Assembly: GCA_021613375.1 (NCBI GenBank)
Contig: CM038705.1
Location: forward strand, 10,129,095 to 10,193,094
DNA length: 64,000 nt
Origin: Megaleporinus macrocephalus
Taxonomy: Eukaryota > Chordata > Actinopteri > Characiformes > Anostomidae
Direction of reading: 5' to 3'
This document shows positions 48,404 through 61,077 of the stretch, in pieces. A program made the translations under genes and the position numbers. The notes under the pieces are model-generated. The model searched no databases. It worked only from the letters and a program-made list of their open reading frames with translations, and was not told the DNA's origin. How positions within the stretch are numbered: the stretch's first letter is position 1; the number at the start of each line of letters is the position of its first letter.

Positions 48404-49495
48404 TGTTGTGAATATTTCTTGCATACTACACCGTCTGTTAGAAAGATCACGGGAAGTTTATGGTTCAGTTAGGGCTGGGCGATAAAACGATAGCGATAAT
48501 TATCGCGAAATAACGTTTCCTGGATAGAACTATAAGACGTAGTCCATAGAATTAAGTTCCGTCCATGTTTTGAGAAACAACACAAATAGTCAATGAGAAT
48601 AGCGCTGCTCCAAACCAATCAGGTGGCTGAACTAGAGTTCCAGCCATTTCATATTTGGTTAGCAGCAGCTTAACCCGAATGCTAGTAATTTGGTCAAGCA
48701 GAGAGAATAAAATAAGAGAAAATGACGACAGAAAACGTTACTACTACTGAAAGAAACACGTTACACGTGTTAATAATATTAAAATAATCTGCTAAGATTA
48801 GATAAACAGGTAAACATGTGCTGTCCTGCTGCTGTGTTGATGAAGCTCTACGGGATGTTTGATCTTCAAGGTCTTGTGTATAGTAGTTGTACTGTTGTGA
48901 TCATCAGAGCACCACACTGTTGTGCTTCTGTGTGAGACACTCCCACAACTTTAGATGTACGCGAGTGATTGTTTGTAGCTGCAGCTTGCGCTCCGGATAA
49001 ATCCATGCTTTCAGTAGACGCGATGTAGTTTCGTAATCAATAAACATAAATATATATACTGTAGGAGTCTGAGTGAGAACGCTGAGGCAAAGTTAACTTT
49101 ATAACCAAAAATCTCGAGTAGGAAACTTTATTTTCTACTGAAAACAGATTCGCTAAACCAACTCTTCATTTGAGCCAACAGAGAGTCAACTCACCGCTAT
49201 AAGTGAACATCAACAGAGTTCTTTTCATCAGACCGAACTTAAAGGGCCAGCAACAGCCTGCTTTACGGCAGGAGCCCCTGCCCGAGAACATCTACCCCAA
49301 GCTCAGAAGATAACGATCAGCTAGCCTCGACCTGTAGTCAGCTAGACTTGAATACGCTGTGTTTGTTGCTTTGAGGTTAGACCACGTTTCGAGAGCTCAC
49401 AGAATGCCTGTACTGCAGTATCTTCAAGAATAAAGCTTGTAATCGGAACTCCCTGGACTCCCTCTTCATTCTGAGGCGAGAGAGAAGTTACAACA
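48404..49495 (+). mobile_element. solo-LTR-like unit 1, with nested hAT end
   Basis: Begins tgttgtgaatatttcttgca and ends agagagaagttacaaca, so it has TG...CA ends within a TGTTGT...ACAACA inverted pair. It is flanked by a 4-bp repeat, cttc (48400-48403 and 49496-49499). Near the right end, aataaagcttg is a plausible polyadenylation signal. The start (to 48469) and the right part (gcaggagcccctgcccgaga, gataacga) resemble unit 2 at 49561-50232. No gag or pol sequence is present nearby. Confidence 0.55.
48470..49030 (+). mobile_element. hAT-type element inserted in LTR-like unit 1 (right end unclear)
   Basis: Starts tagggctgggcgataaaacg followed by atagcgataattatcgcga, a typical small hAT end in fish. 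Sequence before it matches unit 2, so it is an insertion. I cannot place the right end; 49030 is only an estimate. Confidence 0.45.
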
Positions 49496-49560
49496 CTTCC
49501 CACCAACAGTGACGCAACGCAACAAGCGTGAGGAGGTCATTCATTTTCAATGAAACCTGG

Positions 49561-50232
49561 TGTTGTGAATATTTCTTACATACTATGGCGTCTGGTGAAA
49601 GCTGGTTCATACAGATGGGCATGCTGAATGCTACAGAGGTCATGAGAACTTTACAGTTCAGTGAATCCCGTCATTCATGGCAGGAACCCCCAGGGAGGTG
49701 GCCCCGAACCCGGGAGATAACGACTTGGCCAGACAGATCGCATGGGCCAGTCGGAACATGGACCATCCTCTAAGAATGTCTGTACCACGGTATACTCTAG
49801 GGATGTAATAAAATATGGAAATATGGAATATAAGAATATTATGTTTGGTGATACTGTATCAATTCTCTAAAACACAGCAGCGATACACAGATTCCTGGCA
49901 GACAGTGAATCATTGTGTGTTGTGTTTAAACCTCTGACCACTAGATGGCAGTGATGTAATCCATTTTCAGCTCCACTCCAACATTAACAAGCAGCACAAG
50001 GGCGCAATGCTATTGTAAGAATAGACAAACCTGTTCATATAGTGGTGTGTTTAAAGTAGGATTTGAAAAATCGTAGCATATCACGATATATTGAATCGTG
50101 ACCGCTGTATCACGATACATACTGTATCGCCAGGTTCTTGCCCTTACACTGCTCTAGTGTTCTCAGGAATAAAGTTTAAACTTTGAACTGGTTTCCTTTT
50201 TCATTTGGACGACAAGAAAAGAAGCTACAACA
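49561..50232 (+). mobile_element. solo-LTR-like unit 2, split by a hAT element
   Basis: Begins tgttgtgaatatttcttaca and ends gaaaagaagctacaaca. The flanks ctgg/ctgc match at three of four positions. A family N1 element (49798-50156) sits inside. The part after it contains ggaataaagtttaaac, a polyadenylation-like signal. It lies only 65 bp downstream of unit 1 in the same orientation; no internal retrotransposon region lies between. Confidence 0.5.
49798..50156 (-). mobile_element. non-autonomous hAT-type element, family N1
   Basis: Starts tagggatgtaataaaatatg and ends cttgcccttacactgctcta. The duplication is degraded: gtatactc (49790-49797) versus gtgttctc (50157-50164), six of eight. The internal sequence (gacagtgaatcattgtgtgt, ctctgaccactagatggcag, tccactccaacattaacaag) matches the other copies. 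Confidence 0.8.
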
Positions 50233-50325
50233 CTGCTGATTTTAGTCTACAGCGACGCAACTGAGTTGAGCGAAGTTTAACTGAACGCATATTAGGAGCA
50301 AAGCCATGTTGCACTGATGCACTAC

Positions 50326-50691
50326 TAGGGGTGTAAGAAAATATCGAAAATATTGAATATCGGGATATTATGTTTCGTGATACTGTATAGATTCTCAAAG
50401 ACACAGTATCGATACACAGATTCCTGGCAGACAGTGACTCACTGACCACAAGATGGCAGTGTTGTAATCCATTTTCAGCTCCACTCCAACATTAACAAGT
50501 AGCACAAGGGCACAATGCTATGGAAACATTGATAAACCTGTTCATCTAGTGGTGTATTTTAATAGTAGGATTTGAAAAATCGCAATATATCACTATGGTT
50601 GCAGTATCACGATATATTGTGATATATTGAATCGTGACCGCTGTACCACAATACCTATTGTATTGCCAGGTTTTGCCAATACACAGCCCTA
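50326..50691 (-). mobile_element. non-autonomous hAT-type element, family N1
   Basis: Starts taggggtgtaagaaaatatc and ends ttttgccaatacacagcccta. A perfect 8-bp duplication, tgcactac, lies at 50318-50325 and 50692-50699. Internal ctcactgaccacaagatggc is shared with the family, with a small deletion before it. Confidence 0.88.
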
Positions 50692-52092
50692 TGCACTACA
50701 CAGGGATACAATTTATAGACTTTATAGGGATTTTTCTTTTTAGTGGGAACACATACAATTTGTTGTAAAAAAAACTGGGGGGGAAAGTCAAAATGTTGTT
50801 TTGATCTATATACTCTGTAGATACTAGCCAGTAAAGTACGCTGTACTGCCATAGCATTTGCTTGGCATCAGGGAAACCATGTCAACCAAAGCCTGAGTCA
50901 GCTTAAGTTCAGAAACACCCACAGCTGATCAGCAATTTTAGCGATAAGCAGTGAAAAAGTCACTGACTGTGTGAACGCAGGGTAACTCACACCCCACTGA
51001 CCATGAGCTGACCAAGCACTCTAAGTGAAAACTCCTTACGAGCAGCTATTTATAGTAAACACGCAGTAACATTTTATGAAACAGTCCGATGTAAAGTATG
51101 TCCGAAACCCTATTTTCCTCCCAATCCCAATGAACCATCCTTGCTGCACTAATTCCTAGATTTTGGAAAGGATGTCAAGTGTGCTTTTTCCAAAACACAC
51201 ATGATACGCTGCTGAGTCTGATCCACTTGCACCGGCACAACACACACTATTACACGACTAGCACCATGTCAGTGTCACTCCAGTGCTGGGAATGATCTGC
51301 CACTCAAATAATACTTTCCCTGTAAAAACAAGAAAATGACAAATTTACAGGAGAGACCAAAAACAGTCCTTAGTTTTAATGTAAGTCAATGGAACCAGAA
51401 GTTTCTCTGAGCTATTCTGGACCATTTCTATTGGTCCATTCATTATGTAAGTTTCACACCACGTAAACATCAGCTGTCGTGTTCAAATGATGTAAAAAAA
51501 ATAAAAATTGACGAAAATAGACTTTTTTTTATTTGAGAGTAATGAAATACAGCAAATCCGATGGACTACGGTCTGTAATTGTGGAACTATAAAGTGCTCC
51601 TATATGGTCAGTGGAGGTGATACAATAACAAGGAGGGGGTTTTAAAATTATGGCTGGATGGGTGTATATGCTGACCACCAGACCCAGTTATAACTGTTAG
51701 CTGTTCTTCATTACAGAACATTCAAGATGAACTCCAACATTTCTTTAGAATCCAGTATCATTTAGCAAAAGCTCCATTCTAAAGAAACACATCGATCCAT
51801 CTGTTCACAGCCACTTTGATGGGAACCTGGAGGAAGAGTCTACCGCCTCTAAAAGCTTCCTCACAGAAAGGGTTGGGTTGTGAATTCGCCGCCTGATGTT
51901 TTAGAACAGTTTTGTAGTCACGCTCTGGTTTTATTGACCTCAGGCATATTTATAGTACATCCAAAGCATTGTGAGGCAAAATACCCCCCCCAAAGAAGTA
52001 GTCCCCTTTATCACATTCATCATTAACGACATATATTGATGTGTGTGGACATGTAGGCTCATTGCTTGTTTGGGACAGTGAATAAATAGATA
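50692..52092. other. unassigned DNA with family A and D fragments
   Basis: 51235-51305 (caccatgtcagtgtcactcc-agtgctgggaatgatctgcc) is family D in reverse. 51340-51530 is a good family A copy (gtcaatggaaccagaagttt, ccatttctattggtccattc, cagctgtcgtgttcaaatga). 51590-51670 (tgctcctatatggtcagtgg, aggagggggtttt) is another piece seen with family D. The rest is unassigned. Confidence 0.5.
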
Positions 52093-52659
52093 TTGTGTAG
52101 TACAGATTGATTGATATGGGTTTTTCTATAGCTGATGCCGATGTTTAAAGGTCAGGGTCAGCCGATGGCAGATATGTGCTGCCGATTATCTATACCAGGG
52201 GTGTTTAATTAGAGTCAGTAAGGTCCAGTTAGAGGAGATCTCCTCAGGCCAAGGTCTGGACCGTCATCATTTCTAACTTGTGTTATGATTCAGTGGTGTA
52301 TCCTGTTTACTGAAGTAGCCTAGTATCAGCATCTTATACCATCAGCTACTGAAACACCAACACATCCCACGTACTGTTCAGTATATTTACTGTTTAAATA
52401 CTGAAGTGAATAAATGTTTCGTGCATCACTTTAAATAAAAACAAGGGCTACATTTAAAATGTTTTTGAAAAAAAGTGCATCATGAAGTGCTTATTTATAA
52501 TAAAAAAATGTAAATAAAATGTTTAGTCTTGTTAACTGAGTTTCACATCTTAACAGTTTATCTTTCTCTTGTATTCCTCCACACTTTCTCTTGTTTTTCT
52601 CTTGGTTGTCCAACCAGGACTTTAAATCTGGGCTGAAATTGTGTTAGGACCATTCTCAC

Positions 52660-52798
52660 ACACATATGAGATATCCGGGTGTTAATGTTGGCCATGCGAT
52701 GGACTGGCGGTACCCTTCGCCTTCGCCTGATGATGCTGGGACTGGCTCCAGCCCCCGTGACCCCGACTAGCGGGATAAAGCGGAAGATAATGGATGGA
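52660..52798 (+). repeat. fish SINE tail fragment
   Basis: gcgatggactggcggtaccc, ctgggactggctccagcccc and gaccccgactagcgggataa followed by gcggaagataatggatgga form the 3' part of the same SINE family as 118-385. Confidence 0.75.
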
Positions 52799-53137
52799 GT
52801 TGGCTCGAGGGCTGGAAGCTGAGTAATACCTGGGAAGCTCTGGCTGCAACAGTCTGTGTAACAGTAACGTGTTAATGTGTGTATTACACTAGAGCAGTTA
52901 GCTTTAGCCCCGGAGCTAAGCAGTAACACATTCGCTCTGGTTCACGACTATGGCTAAAACTAGAAACACGTAACCGCTTCATTAAAAACATCACTGTTCG
53001 CTATTAATTATTCATTTTCACTTATTTGGCCGAACAGTTCCAAAGGTTTCACATGCACATGCAGCACGTTCCACCACACCAATAACACGGGGCTGCCCGC
53101 AGACGTGCCTGACTTTAAATAGGCGCTGCCAAAAACT

Positions 53138-53413
53138 GGGTGTGTCTGAAAAGCTCTACTCGTTAACTCGTTCCCTGTTCACTACATAGGCTGCTCTATG
53201 TAGAATACTATAAAGGGGAGCAGTAAAGGACACTTTCTAAAGAAACCGCTATGCATCGGTTGTCCACTAGTTTTACAGTGCATTGTGGGTAAGAATGTAG
53301 TGAACTATATAGGGAATCTAATTGTCCACTGAGAGTTCGGACAATGCTACACAATGGCCGACACCCTGAATAGAACACTAAACAGTAACTAGGGTGCGAT
53401 TTCAGACACACCC
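53138..53413. mobile_element. small MITE with 14-bp inverted repeats and 3-bp duplication
   Basis: The ends are perfect inverted repeats, gggtgtgtctgaaa ... tttcagacacaccc. They are flanked by act on both sides (53135-53137 and 53414-53416). The interior has gtgcattgtgggtaagaatg and gtagtgaactatatagggaa, typical of a widespread fish MITE. Three-base duplications suggest the PIF/Harbinger superfamily, by inference. Confidence 0.8.
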
Positions 53414-53487
53414 ACTGATAGTGGCCGATGCCGATATATAAATAACTTAATATCGGCCCGATACATTGACCGATCTCTATTGTGTAG

Positions 53488-54848
53488 ATATTGAGACTCC
53501 TGGTTTTACTTGTGGTTTCATTTACCATCACTGTAAAGTCAATATGTTTCTCTACAACATACCATTCCACAGCAAACCACTCTGAATGACTTTCAATGGT
53601 GGGATTATGTATAAACGTATGCATAAAAAAAAAAAATGGAATTCTGTTTATGTACCTTCTCCATTAACAGCATATTTTACATTCTACTGCTGCTCGGGAT
53701 GTCAGGTATTGTCTGTCAGTTCATTGTCATTAAAACCTAATTTTGCATTTTAATTAATTAGTAAAAAATGGTGAATTAAAAAAATGGACTGACGGGCAAA
53801 CTGCAAACAAATCCATCACCTAGTCATCAACAAACCGGCAGGTAAAAAAACAAAAAATCAGAGGAACTAACGAAGCACACTTTCAAACATGGCTAAGCAA
53901 ACGTATACGTAAACCTCCAGACAAACAATACTGAAAATTCCAGTGGTCTGTGTATTTCCCTGCAAAGGACATTCACAGGGTATTCCGACATTCCGAATAG
54001 AGCTTCTAACAGCAGAGAGTAGTGAACAGTGGCTCATCACTTCAGAGGAACGTGAGGGAAAGCTCACCCATCAGCCATTGCAAGGACATTCCGAATGAAG
54101 GTATTCCTTCATGTGTAACCCACATCTCGAGCTCAAGCATGTAGGAATGTTCAGGCACCCTGTGGAATGGAATGCACCAACCAAAATCAACACGACAAGC
54201 AACAGGTGTTGGAGATAATGAGGGGGAGGAGCAAGAATGTTCCAAGTAAATCCAGGTGGGGTGTGTTCCAAGTGTGTACTAGACTAATACCACACAGTAT
54301 TTACTACAGTATATACACACAGTATGTACTAATTTAAATACTAGGAGTTTTACAGGCTAGCACACAAACTATTACCATACTATATAATTTCTTATATTAT
54401 AGAAAGCGGTGAATTGTTGATATGACAATACACCGCATAGCAAGCTGGATTCTTAAGGCTGCTTTGGTGGGGAGCTAATAAATGAATGCATTAATAAGTA
54501 GAATATCGTAGCTTCCAATGAAAAACATGTTTCTCCATTTTTGTTGATTTTGAGTTTTCTACATTTAAACATGGCTATGGTCGTTTACATTCGTTCCATA
54601 GACTTACATTGAAAGAAAAGTATGTTTTTGGTCTCTCGTGTAAAGTTGCATTTTTGGGGATATTTGTTTTTCATTGGACAGTGACGATATGTATGATTGG
54701 CTTAAACGTACATATACGCATCATTTCTGAACCGCAGCCACCATCATCTCGCCGTCCACTAATTTTACCTACATTTACCAGAATGTAAGCTCCTCTCGTT
54801 CCATAATTCATTTGATGTGAATGGAGAATCGTTTTGTTTGGTTCTAAG
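53488..54848. other. unassigned DNA with a family A fragment
   Basis: 54590-54700 (ttccatagacttacattgaa, ttttggtctctcgtgtaaag, ttggacagtgacgatatg) is a family A fragment. The rest, including the minus-strand ORF of 138 codons at 53208-53624 that runs over the MITE, shows no recognised gene. Confidence 0.45.
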
Positions 54849-55578
54849 TAGAGATGGAAAGATCAATCGGCTATGTATCAGTATCGGCCAATTTTTAATC
54901 AAAATACGTGATCAGCCGATATTTCTCTAATTTAGCTGATCCCGAGAGCCGATCGATGGCGTTAAACAAATGAGCCTAATTTCTGTATTTCCAGAAAGTG
55001 TTTCGTTGAAACCCGCTCCAGCCGGTCCCTTTAATTCCTGTCTGATAGAAAACATGTTGTCCGTCTGGCAGTGTTTACCGTATGTGAAGCAGACTCATCT
55101 AGAACGTTTTTAACATTTGTAAAATCAACGTGACTTGTGGAAACCAAGAAAAAGACATTTAACACTACTAATCTGATACAGCACTGCATACGACTGAATA
55201 CAGAGAGTATCAGCAAACAGCAGAGCTAGCACGCGCAGCTAACACAAAACAAACAACCCAGAACACCGTACAGACCAGATCTGACCGGTACGAACAGAAC
55301 AGCAGCAACAATTCAAGATCTTTTTTAGTTTTAAATGAAGGGTCTAAATTTAATAATTGTTTTGGGGATATTTGTTTGATTTACTTTGTTTATTTACTGC
55401 TAATGTTGTTAAAAATGGTATTAAACCAGTTTAGACCATGTTTCTTGACTTGCTTGCGCTAATAACTACATGTAGCCCTGCCATGGCATATAGCTCCGCC
55501 CTCTATGGGTATCGGCTATCACCGAAAGGTGATCGGTGATTGAAATCAGCCTCAAAAATGCTGATCAGTCCATCTCTA
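54849..55578 (+). mobile_element. hAT-type element, family N3, uninterrupted copy
   Basis: Starts tagagatggaaagatcaatc and ends gctgatcagtccatctcta. A perfect 8-bp duplication, gttctaag, is at 54841-54848 and 55579-55586. The 730-bp copy shows the empty state of the L1 insertion site seen in the copy at 18852-20466 (aaaaatggtattaaaccagt). It has no transposase ORF. Confidence 0.9.
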
Positions 55579-55586
55579 GTTCTAAG

Positions 55587-56640
55587 TAGGACATACTTGA
55601 ATAGTACAGACCAAATAAAGTTCAAGGGGGGGTTCAGCACTGCGTGATGTCAATTCTACTACTGCTCAATCTCACTGTAAGAAGGTCTAATTAGTAATAT
55701 TATCAGTCAATTCATTTACAATAAACCTCAGTCTATATTTTAACTAACCACTAACAACATCTGCATTATACTTCCTATTTGAAAAAAATGTTAAGTATTT
55801 TGGATGAATTCTTAAAAAATGGCCCAATGGGCAAAATGCAGGCAAATCCTTCAACCAGTCTTCAACAAACTGGTATATCAATTCCGTTTCCCATTGGACT
55901 GTGGGACAACAGTCTCCATCAATACCATAATCAAAAAATATTTGAGTCGAAAAAATAAAATAAAAAACAAATCTTGAACCTTGAATGCAAGTCAGCTTCT
56001 TGTGTTTGCTTAAAAGAGTCGACTCAAAGAGCTGATTGGTTCCCCAATGACATCACTCTGAATTAATTGAATTAATACTTGGTGTTCATACAATGATTTT
56101 TAAGTGTTTAACGTTTTTCTACAGTACCAAGCAGTGCAAGTCTACACCTGGTATCAGTACAGAAATTTAAAATACTCTGCTGGCACGAGCACCTTACTGC
56201 AGTATCATATTACCATAATATCATAATCAACAGCTTCTTCTTCAAGTTCTGTTTCTCATGAGGTATGATGACTCAGGAACGATGAAAGGAGTGGATTCGG
56301 TCGCAACATTCATACTCGTGCACACGCTAATCATTACTCACTCCGCTACATGCATTACGCCGACCAATTGCAATCAGCAAACTGGGGCTGTACCATTTAC
56401 GGAAGGTGGAGAGGCTGATTTACCTCCTCCCTAAATTGCTTGGCTGTGACATTTATAGCTTGTATGTGCGCTCTTGTGCTTATTTATGTGTGTTTATGTA
56501 CGTCGTTAGCCCACAGCGACCCGTCCCAAACCCACCAGGCCCACTGGGAATTCTCCTGACCTTCCCGCTTACCGACTCTGGAATTAACAGCAAGGAGACT
56601 CAACAAAGCCTGCTCTCCTTATGACAGCTGAAGAAGTTCC
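55587..56640. other. unassigned, mostly non-repetitive DNA
   Basis: About 1 kb. 56275-56470 is complex and single-copy-looking (caattgcaatcagcaaactg, cctaaattgcttggctgtga). No recognised exon or repeat. Confidence 0.4.
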
Positions 56641-56892
56641 ACCTCCCACAGATAGCACTGGTCTCCTGTTTGAAGCTCCAGAGGTTAGCGCTGCTTCTGG
56701 GATAAAACCTTATCAAGTTCCTCCTGATTCATCTTCTCAGGCGAACTCCTGAGTACAGATTCACAAACAGATTCACAAACAGGATCTAAATCTGTCAGTA
56801 AACGGGGCTTCTGGTGGACGATGGTAGTGTGTCTTGAGATTGTGTGGATACTAAACTCGCCTACTGAAATTTAAATAGTCTACCACTCGACC
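56641..56892 (+). repeat. foldback-type repeat, left copy
   Basis: 56690-56830 (gcgctgcttctgggataaaa, caagttcctcctgattcatc, ggatctaaatctgtcagtaa) recurs at 61796-61905. 56826-56872 (gtagtgtgtcttgagattgt-gtggatactaaactcgccta) recurs at 62293-62340 and, inverted, at 61035-61077. Confidence 0.7.
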
Positions 56893-57429
56893 AGTACGTA
56901 CTGACTCTATTCTAGTACGTACTGACTCTATTCTGGTACGTACTGACTCTATTCTAGTACGTACTCACTCTATTCTAGTATGTACTGACTCTATTCAAGT
57001 ACGTACTGACTCTGTTCTGGTACGTACTGACTCTATTCTAGTATGTACTGACTCTATTCTAGTATGTACTGACTCTATTCTAGTACGTACTGACTCTATT
57101 CTGGTACGTACTGACTCTATTCTAGTACGTACTGACTCTATTCTGGTACGTACTGACTCTATTCTAGTATGTACTGACTCTATTCTAGTACGTACTGACT
57201 CTATTCTAGTATGTACTGACTCTATTTTAGTACGTACTGACTCTATTCTAGTACGTACTGACTCTATTCTAGTATGTACCGACTCTATTCTAGTACGTAC
57301 TGACTCTATTCTGGTACGTACTGACTCTATTCTAGTATGTACCGACTCTATTCTAGTACGTACTGACTCTATTCTAGTATGTACTGACTCTATTCTAGTA
57401 CGTACTGACTCTATTCTAGTATGTACTGA
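56893..57429. repeat. 21-bp minisatellite (tctagtacgtactgactcta)
   Basis: About 25 units of agtacgtactgactctattc-t with g/a variants (ggtacgtac, agtatgtac). Each good unit contains the palindrome gtacgtac. A single-unit version at 62366-62400 in the related repeat suggests the array grew from one or two units. Confidence 0.93.
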
Positions 57430-57437
57430 CTAGTAGG

Positions 57438-60400
57438 TAGGGCTGGGTATCGCCACTGATTTCCTGGATCGATTCGATCCTGATTCACAAGGTTACAATT
57501 CAATTCGATTTCCGTTTCGATTCGATTCAATTCAATATGGATTCATTTAGAGATGTTTCAGTTACAATAATATGTTTTGTTTGAATATGAAAAGAGATTT
57601 TCAGAGAACTAATGTGGTAAATGTACAAGGAACACTCCACCTACCATTACTAAAAACAACCTACCATTACTAAACACACCCTACCATTACTAAAAACAAC
57701 CCACCATTACTAAACACAACCTACCATTACTAAAAACAACCTACCATTACTAAACACAACCTACCATTACTAAAAACAATCTACCATTACTAAAAACAAC
57801 CCACCATTACTAAACACAACCTACCATTACTAAAAACAATCTACGATTACTAAACACAACCTACCATTACTAAAAACAACCTACCATTACTAAACACAAC
57901 CTACCATTACTAAAAACAACCTACCATTACTAAACACAACCTACCATTACTAAACACAACCCACCATTACTAAAAACAACCTACCATTACTAAACACAAC
58001 CTACCATTACTAAAAACAATCTACGATTACTAAACACAACCTACCATTACTAAAAACAACCTACCATTACTAAACACAACCTACCATTACTAAACACAAT
58101 CTACCATTACTAAAAACAACCTACCATTACTAAACACAACCTACCATTACTAAAAACAATCTACCATTACTAAACACAACCTACCATTACTAAACACAAC
58201 CTACCATTACTAAACACAACCTACCATTACTAAAAACAATCTACCATTACTAAAAACAACCTACCATTACTAAAAACAACCTACCATTACTAAACACACC
58301 CTACCATTACTAAAAACAACCTACCATTACTAAAAACAACCTACCATTACTAAAAACAACCTACCATAAACAACCTACCATTACTAAACACAACATACCA
58401 TTACTAAAAACAATCTACCATTACTAAAAACAACCTACCATTACTAAAAACAACATACCATTACTAAAAACAACCCACCATTACAAAACACAACCTACCA
58501 TTACTAAAAACAACCTACCATAAACAACCTACCATTACTAAACACAACCTACCATTACTAAACACAACCTACCATTACTAAAAACAACCTACCATTACTA
58601 AACACAACCTACCATTACTAAACACAACCTACCATTACTAAACACAACATACCATTACTAAAAACAACCTACCATTACTAAAAACAACCTACCATTACTA
58701 AACACAACCTACCATTACTAAAAACAATCTACCATTACTAAACACAACATACCATTACTAAACACAACCTACCATTACTAAACACAACCTACCATTACTA
58801 AACACAACCTACCATTACTAAACACAACCTACCATTACTAAAAACAACCTACCATTACTAAAAACAACCTACCATTACTAAAAACAACCCACCATTACTA
58901 AAAACAACATACCATTACTAAACACAACCTACCATTACTAAAAACAACCTACCATTACTAAAAACAACCTACCATTACTAAACACAACCTACCATTACTA
59001 AAAACAATCTACCATTACTAAAAACAACATACCATTACTAAACACAACCTACCATTACTAAACACAACCTACCATTACTAAAAACAACCTACCATTACTA
59101 AACACAACCTACCATTACTAAAAACAACCTACCATTACTAAACACAACCTACCATTACTAAACACAACCTACAATTACTAAACACAACCTACCATTACTA
59201 AACACACCCTACCATTACTAAAAACAACCTACCATTACTAAACACACCCTACCATTACTAAACACAACCTACCATTACTAAACACAACATACCATTACTA
59301 AACACAACCTACCATTACTAAACACAACCTACCATTACTAAAAACAACCTACCATTACTAAACACAACCTACCATTACTAAACACACCCTACCATTACTA
59401 AACACACCCTACCATTACTAAACACAACCTACCATTACTAAAAACAACCTACCATTACTAAACACAACCTACCATTACTAAACACAACCTACCATTACTA
59501 AACACAACATACCATTACTAAACACAACATACCATTACTAAAAACAACCTACCATTACTAAACACAACCCACCATTACTAAACACACCCTACCATTACTA
59601 AACACACCCTACCATTACTAAACACAACCTACCATTACTAAAAACAACCTACCATTACTAAAAACAACCTACCATTACTAAAAACAATCTACCATTACTA
59701 AACACAACCTACCATTACTAAAAACAACCTACCATTACTAAAAACAACCTACCATTACTAAAAACATTCTACCATTACTAAACACAACCTACCATTACTA
59801 AAAACTACATACCATTACTAAACACAACATACCATTACTAAAAACAACCTACCATTACTAAAAACAACCTACCATTACTAAAAACAATCTACCATTACTA
59901 AAAACAACCTACCATAAACAACCTACCATTACTAAACACAACCTACCATTACTAAACACAACCTACCATTACTAAACACAACCCACCATTACTAAACACA
60001 ACCCACCATTACTAAACACACCCTACCATTACTAAAAACAACCCACCATTACTAAACACAACCTACCATTACTAAAAACAACCTACCATAAACAACATAC
60101 CATTACTAAACACAACCTACCATTACTAAAAACAACCTACCATTACTAAACACAACCTACCATTACTAAACACAACCTACCATTACTAAACACAACCTAC
60201 CATTACTAAACACACCCTACCATTACTAAACACAACATACCATTACTAAAAACAACATACCATTACTAAACACAACCTACCATTACTAAACACAACATAC
60301 CATTACTAAAAACAACATACCATTACTAAAAACAATCTACCATTACTAAACACAACCTACCATTACTAAACACACCCTACCATTACTAAACACAACATAC

Positions 60401-61026
60401 CATTACTAAACACAACCCACCATTACTAAACACAACCTACCATTACTAAACACACCCTACCATTACTAAAAACAACATACCATTACTAAAAACAACCTAC
60501 CATTACTAAACACAACCTACCATTACTAAACACAACATACCATTACTAAAAACAACCTACCATTACTAAACACAACATACCATTACTAAAAACAACATAC
60601 CATTACTAAACACAACCTACCATTACTAAACACAACCTACCATTACTAAAAACAACCTACCATTACTAAAAACAATCTACCATTACTAAAACAACATACC
60701 ATTACTAAAAACAACATACCATTACTAAACACAACCTACCATTACTAAAAACAACATACCATTACTAAACACAACCTACCATTACTAAAAACAACCTACC
60801 ATTACTAAAAACATTAGTGTTTATATGTTTATATACCGTCAGGGTTTCTGAATCCAAAATGTAGCCAGACATCTGCTTTCAAGTTCTGGGGCAGCTTCCC
60901 TTGTGCTCCAGCCATGATGGAATGCTAATTTTAAAGATCGATCTCGGGTTTATACAAATCGATATCGGATTATTCAAATGGAGATTGATTTGAATCGAAA
61001 AATCGATTTTTTTAAACACACCCCTA
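57438..61026 (+). mobile_element. hAT-type element, family N5, filled by a minisatellite
   Basis: Starts tagggctgggtatcgccact and ends ttttttaaacacacccct-a; the ends are an imperfect inverted pair. The flanks ctagtagg (57430-57437) and ctggtagg (61027-61034) match at seven of eight positions. Subterminal tcgattcgat motifs (57468-57535) and aatcgatatcgg/aaaaatcgat motifs (60930-61010) fit the known style of fish hAT elements. Only about 400 bp is element sequence; the rest is the 20-bp array. Confidence 0.82.
57641..60814. repeat. 20-bp minisatellite (ctaccattactaaaaacaac)
   Basis: About 158 units of ctaccattactaaaMacaac. The units alternate irregularly between aaaaacaac and aaacacaac forms, with less common cccacc, catacc and caatct variants. 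The 14-bp short unit ctaccataaacaac occurs at about 58364, 58507, 59909 and 60082, each after the same unit type, so it spread with block duplications. Confidence 0.95.
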
Positions 61027-61034
61027 CTGGTAGG

Positions 61035-61077
61035 CGAGTTTTTAGTATCCACACAATCTCGGACGTACTACGTCCAC
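61035..61077 (-). repeat. foldback-type repeat, inner arm
   Basis: gcgagtttttagtatccaca-caatctcggacgtactacgt is the complement of the block at 56826-56872 and at 62293-62340. It continues at 61470 beyond the inserted hAT element. Confidence 0.7.

Larger units (their letters stand above)
52101..53479 (+). mobile_element. hAT-type element, family N4, with nested insertions
   Basis: Starts tacagattgattgatatggg and ends ttgaccgatctcta, an imperfect inverted pair. A perfect 8-bp duplication, ttgtgtag, is at 52093-52100 and 53480-53487. The ends contain the gccgatgccgatat motif common to fish elements of this type. Inside are a SINE tail (52660-52798) and a small element with 3-bp duplications (53138-53413). 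The 123-codon ORF at 52558-52929 crosses the SINE tail and is not a gene. Confidence 0.85.

Noticed and set aside
48404..50232. A full-length LTR retroelement formed by the two LTR-like units
   Set aside because: Only 65 bp lie between them and there is no gag/pol sequence; the units are also substantially different.
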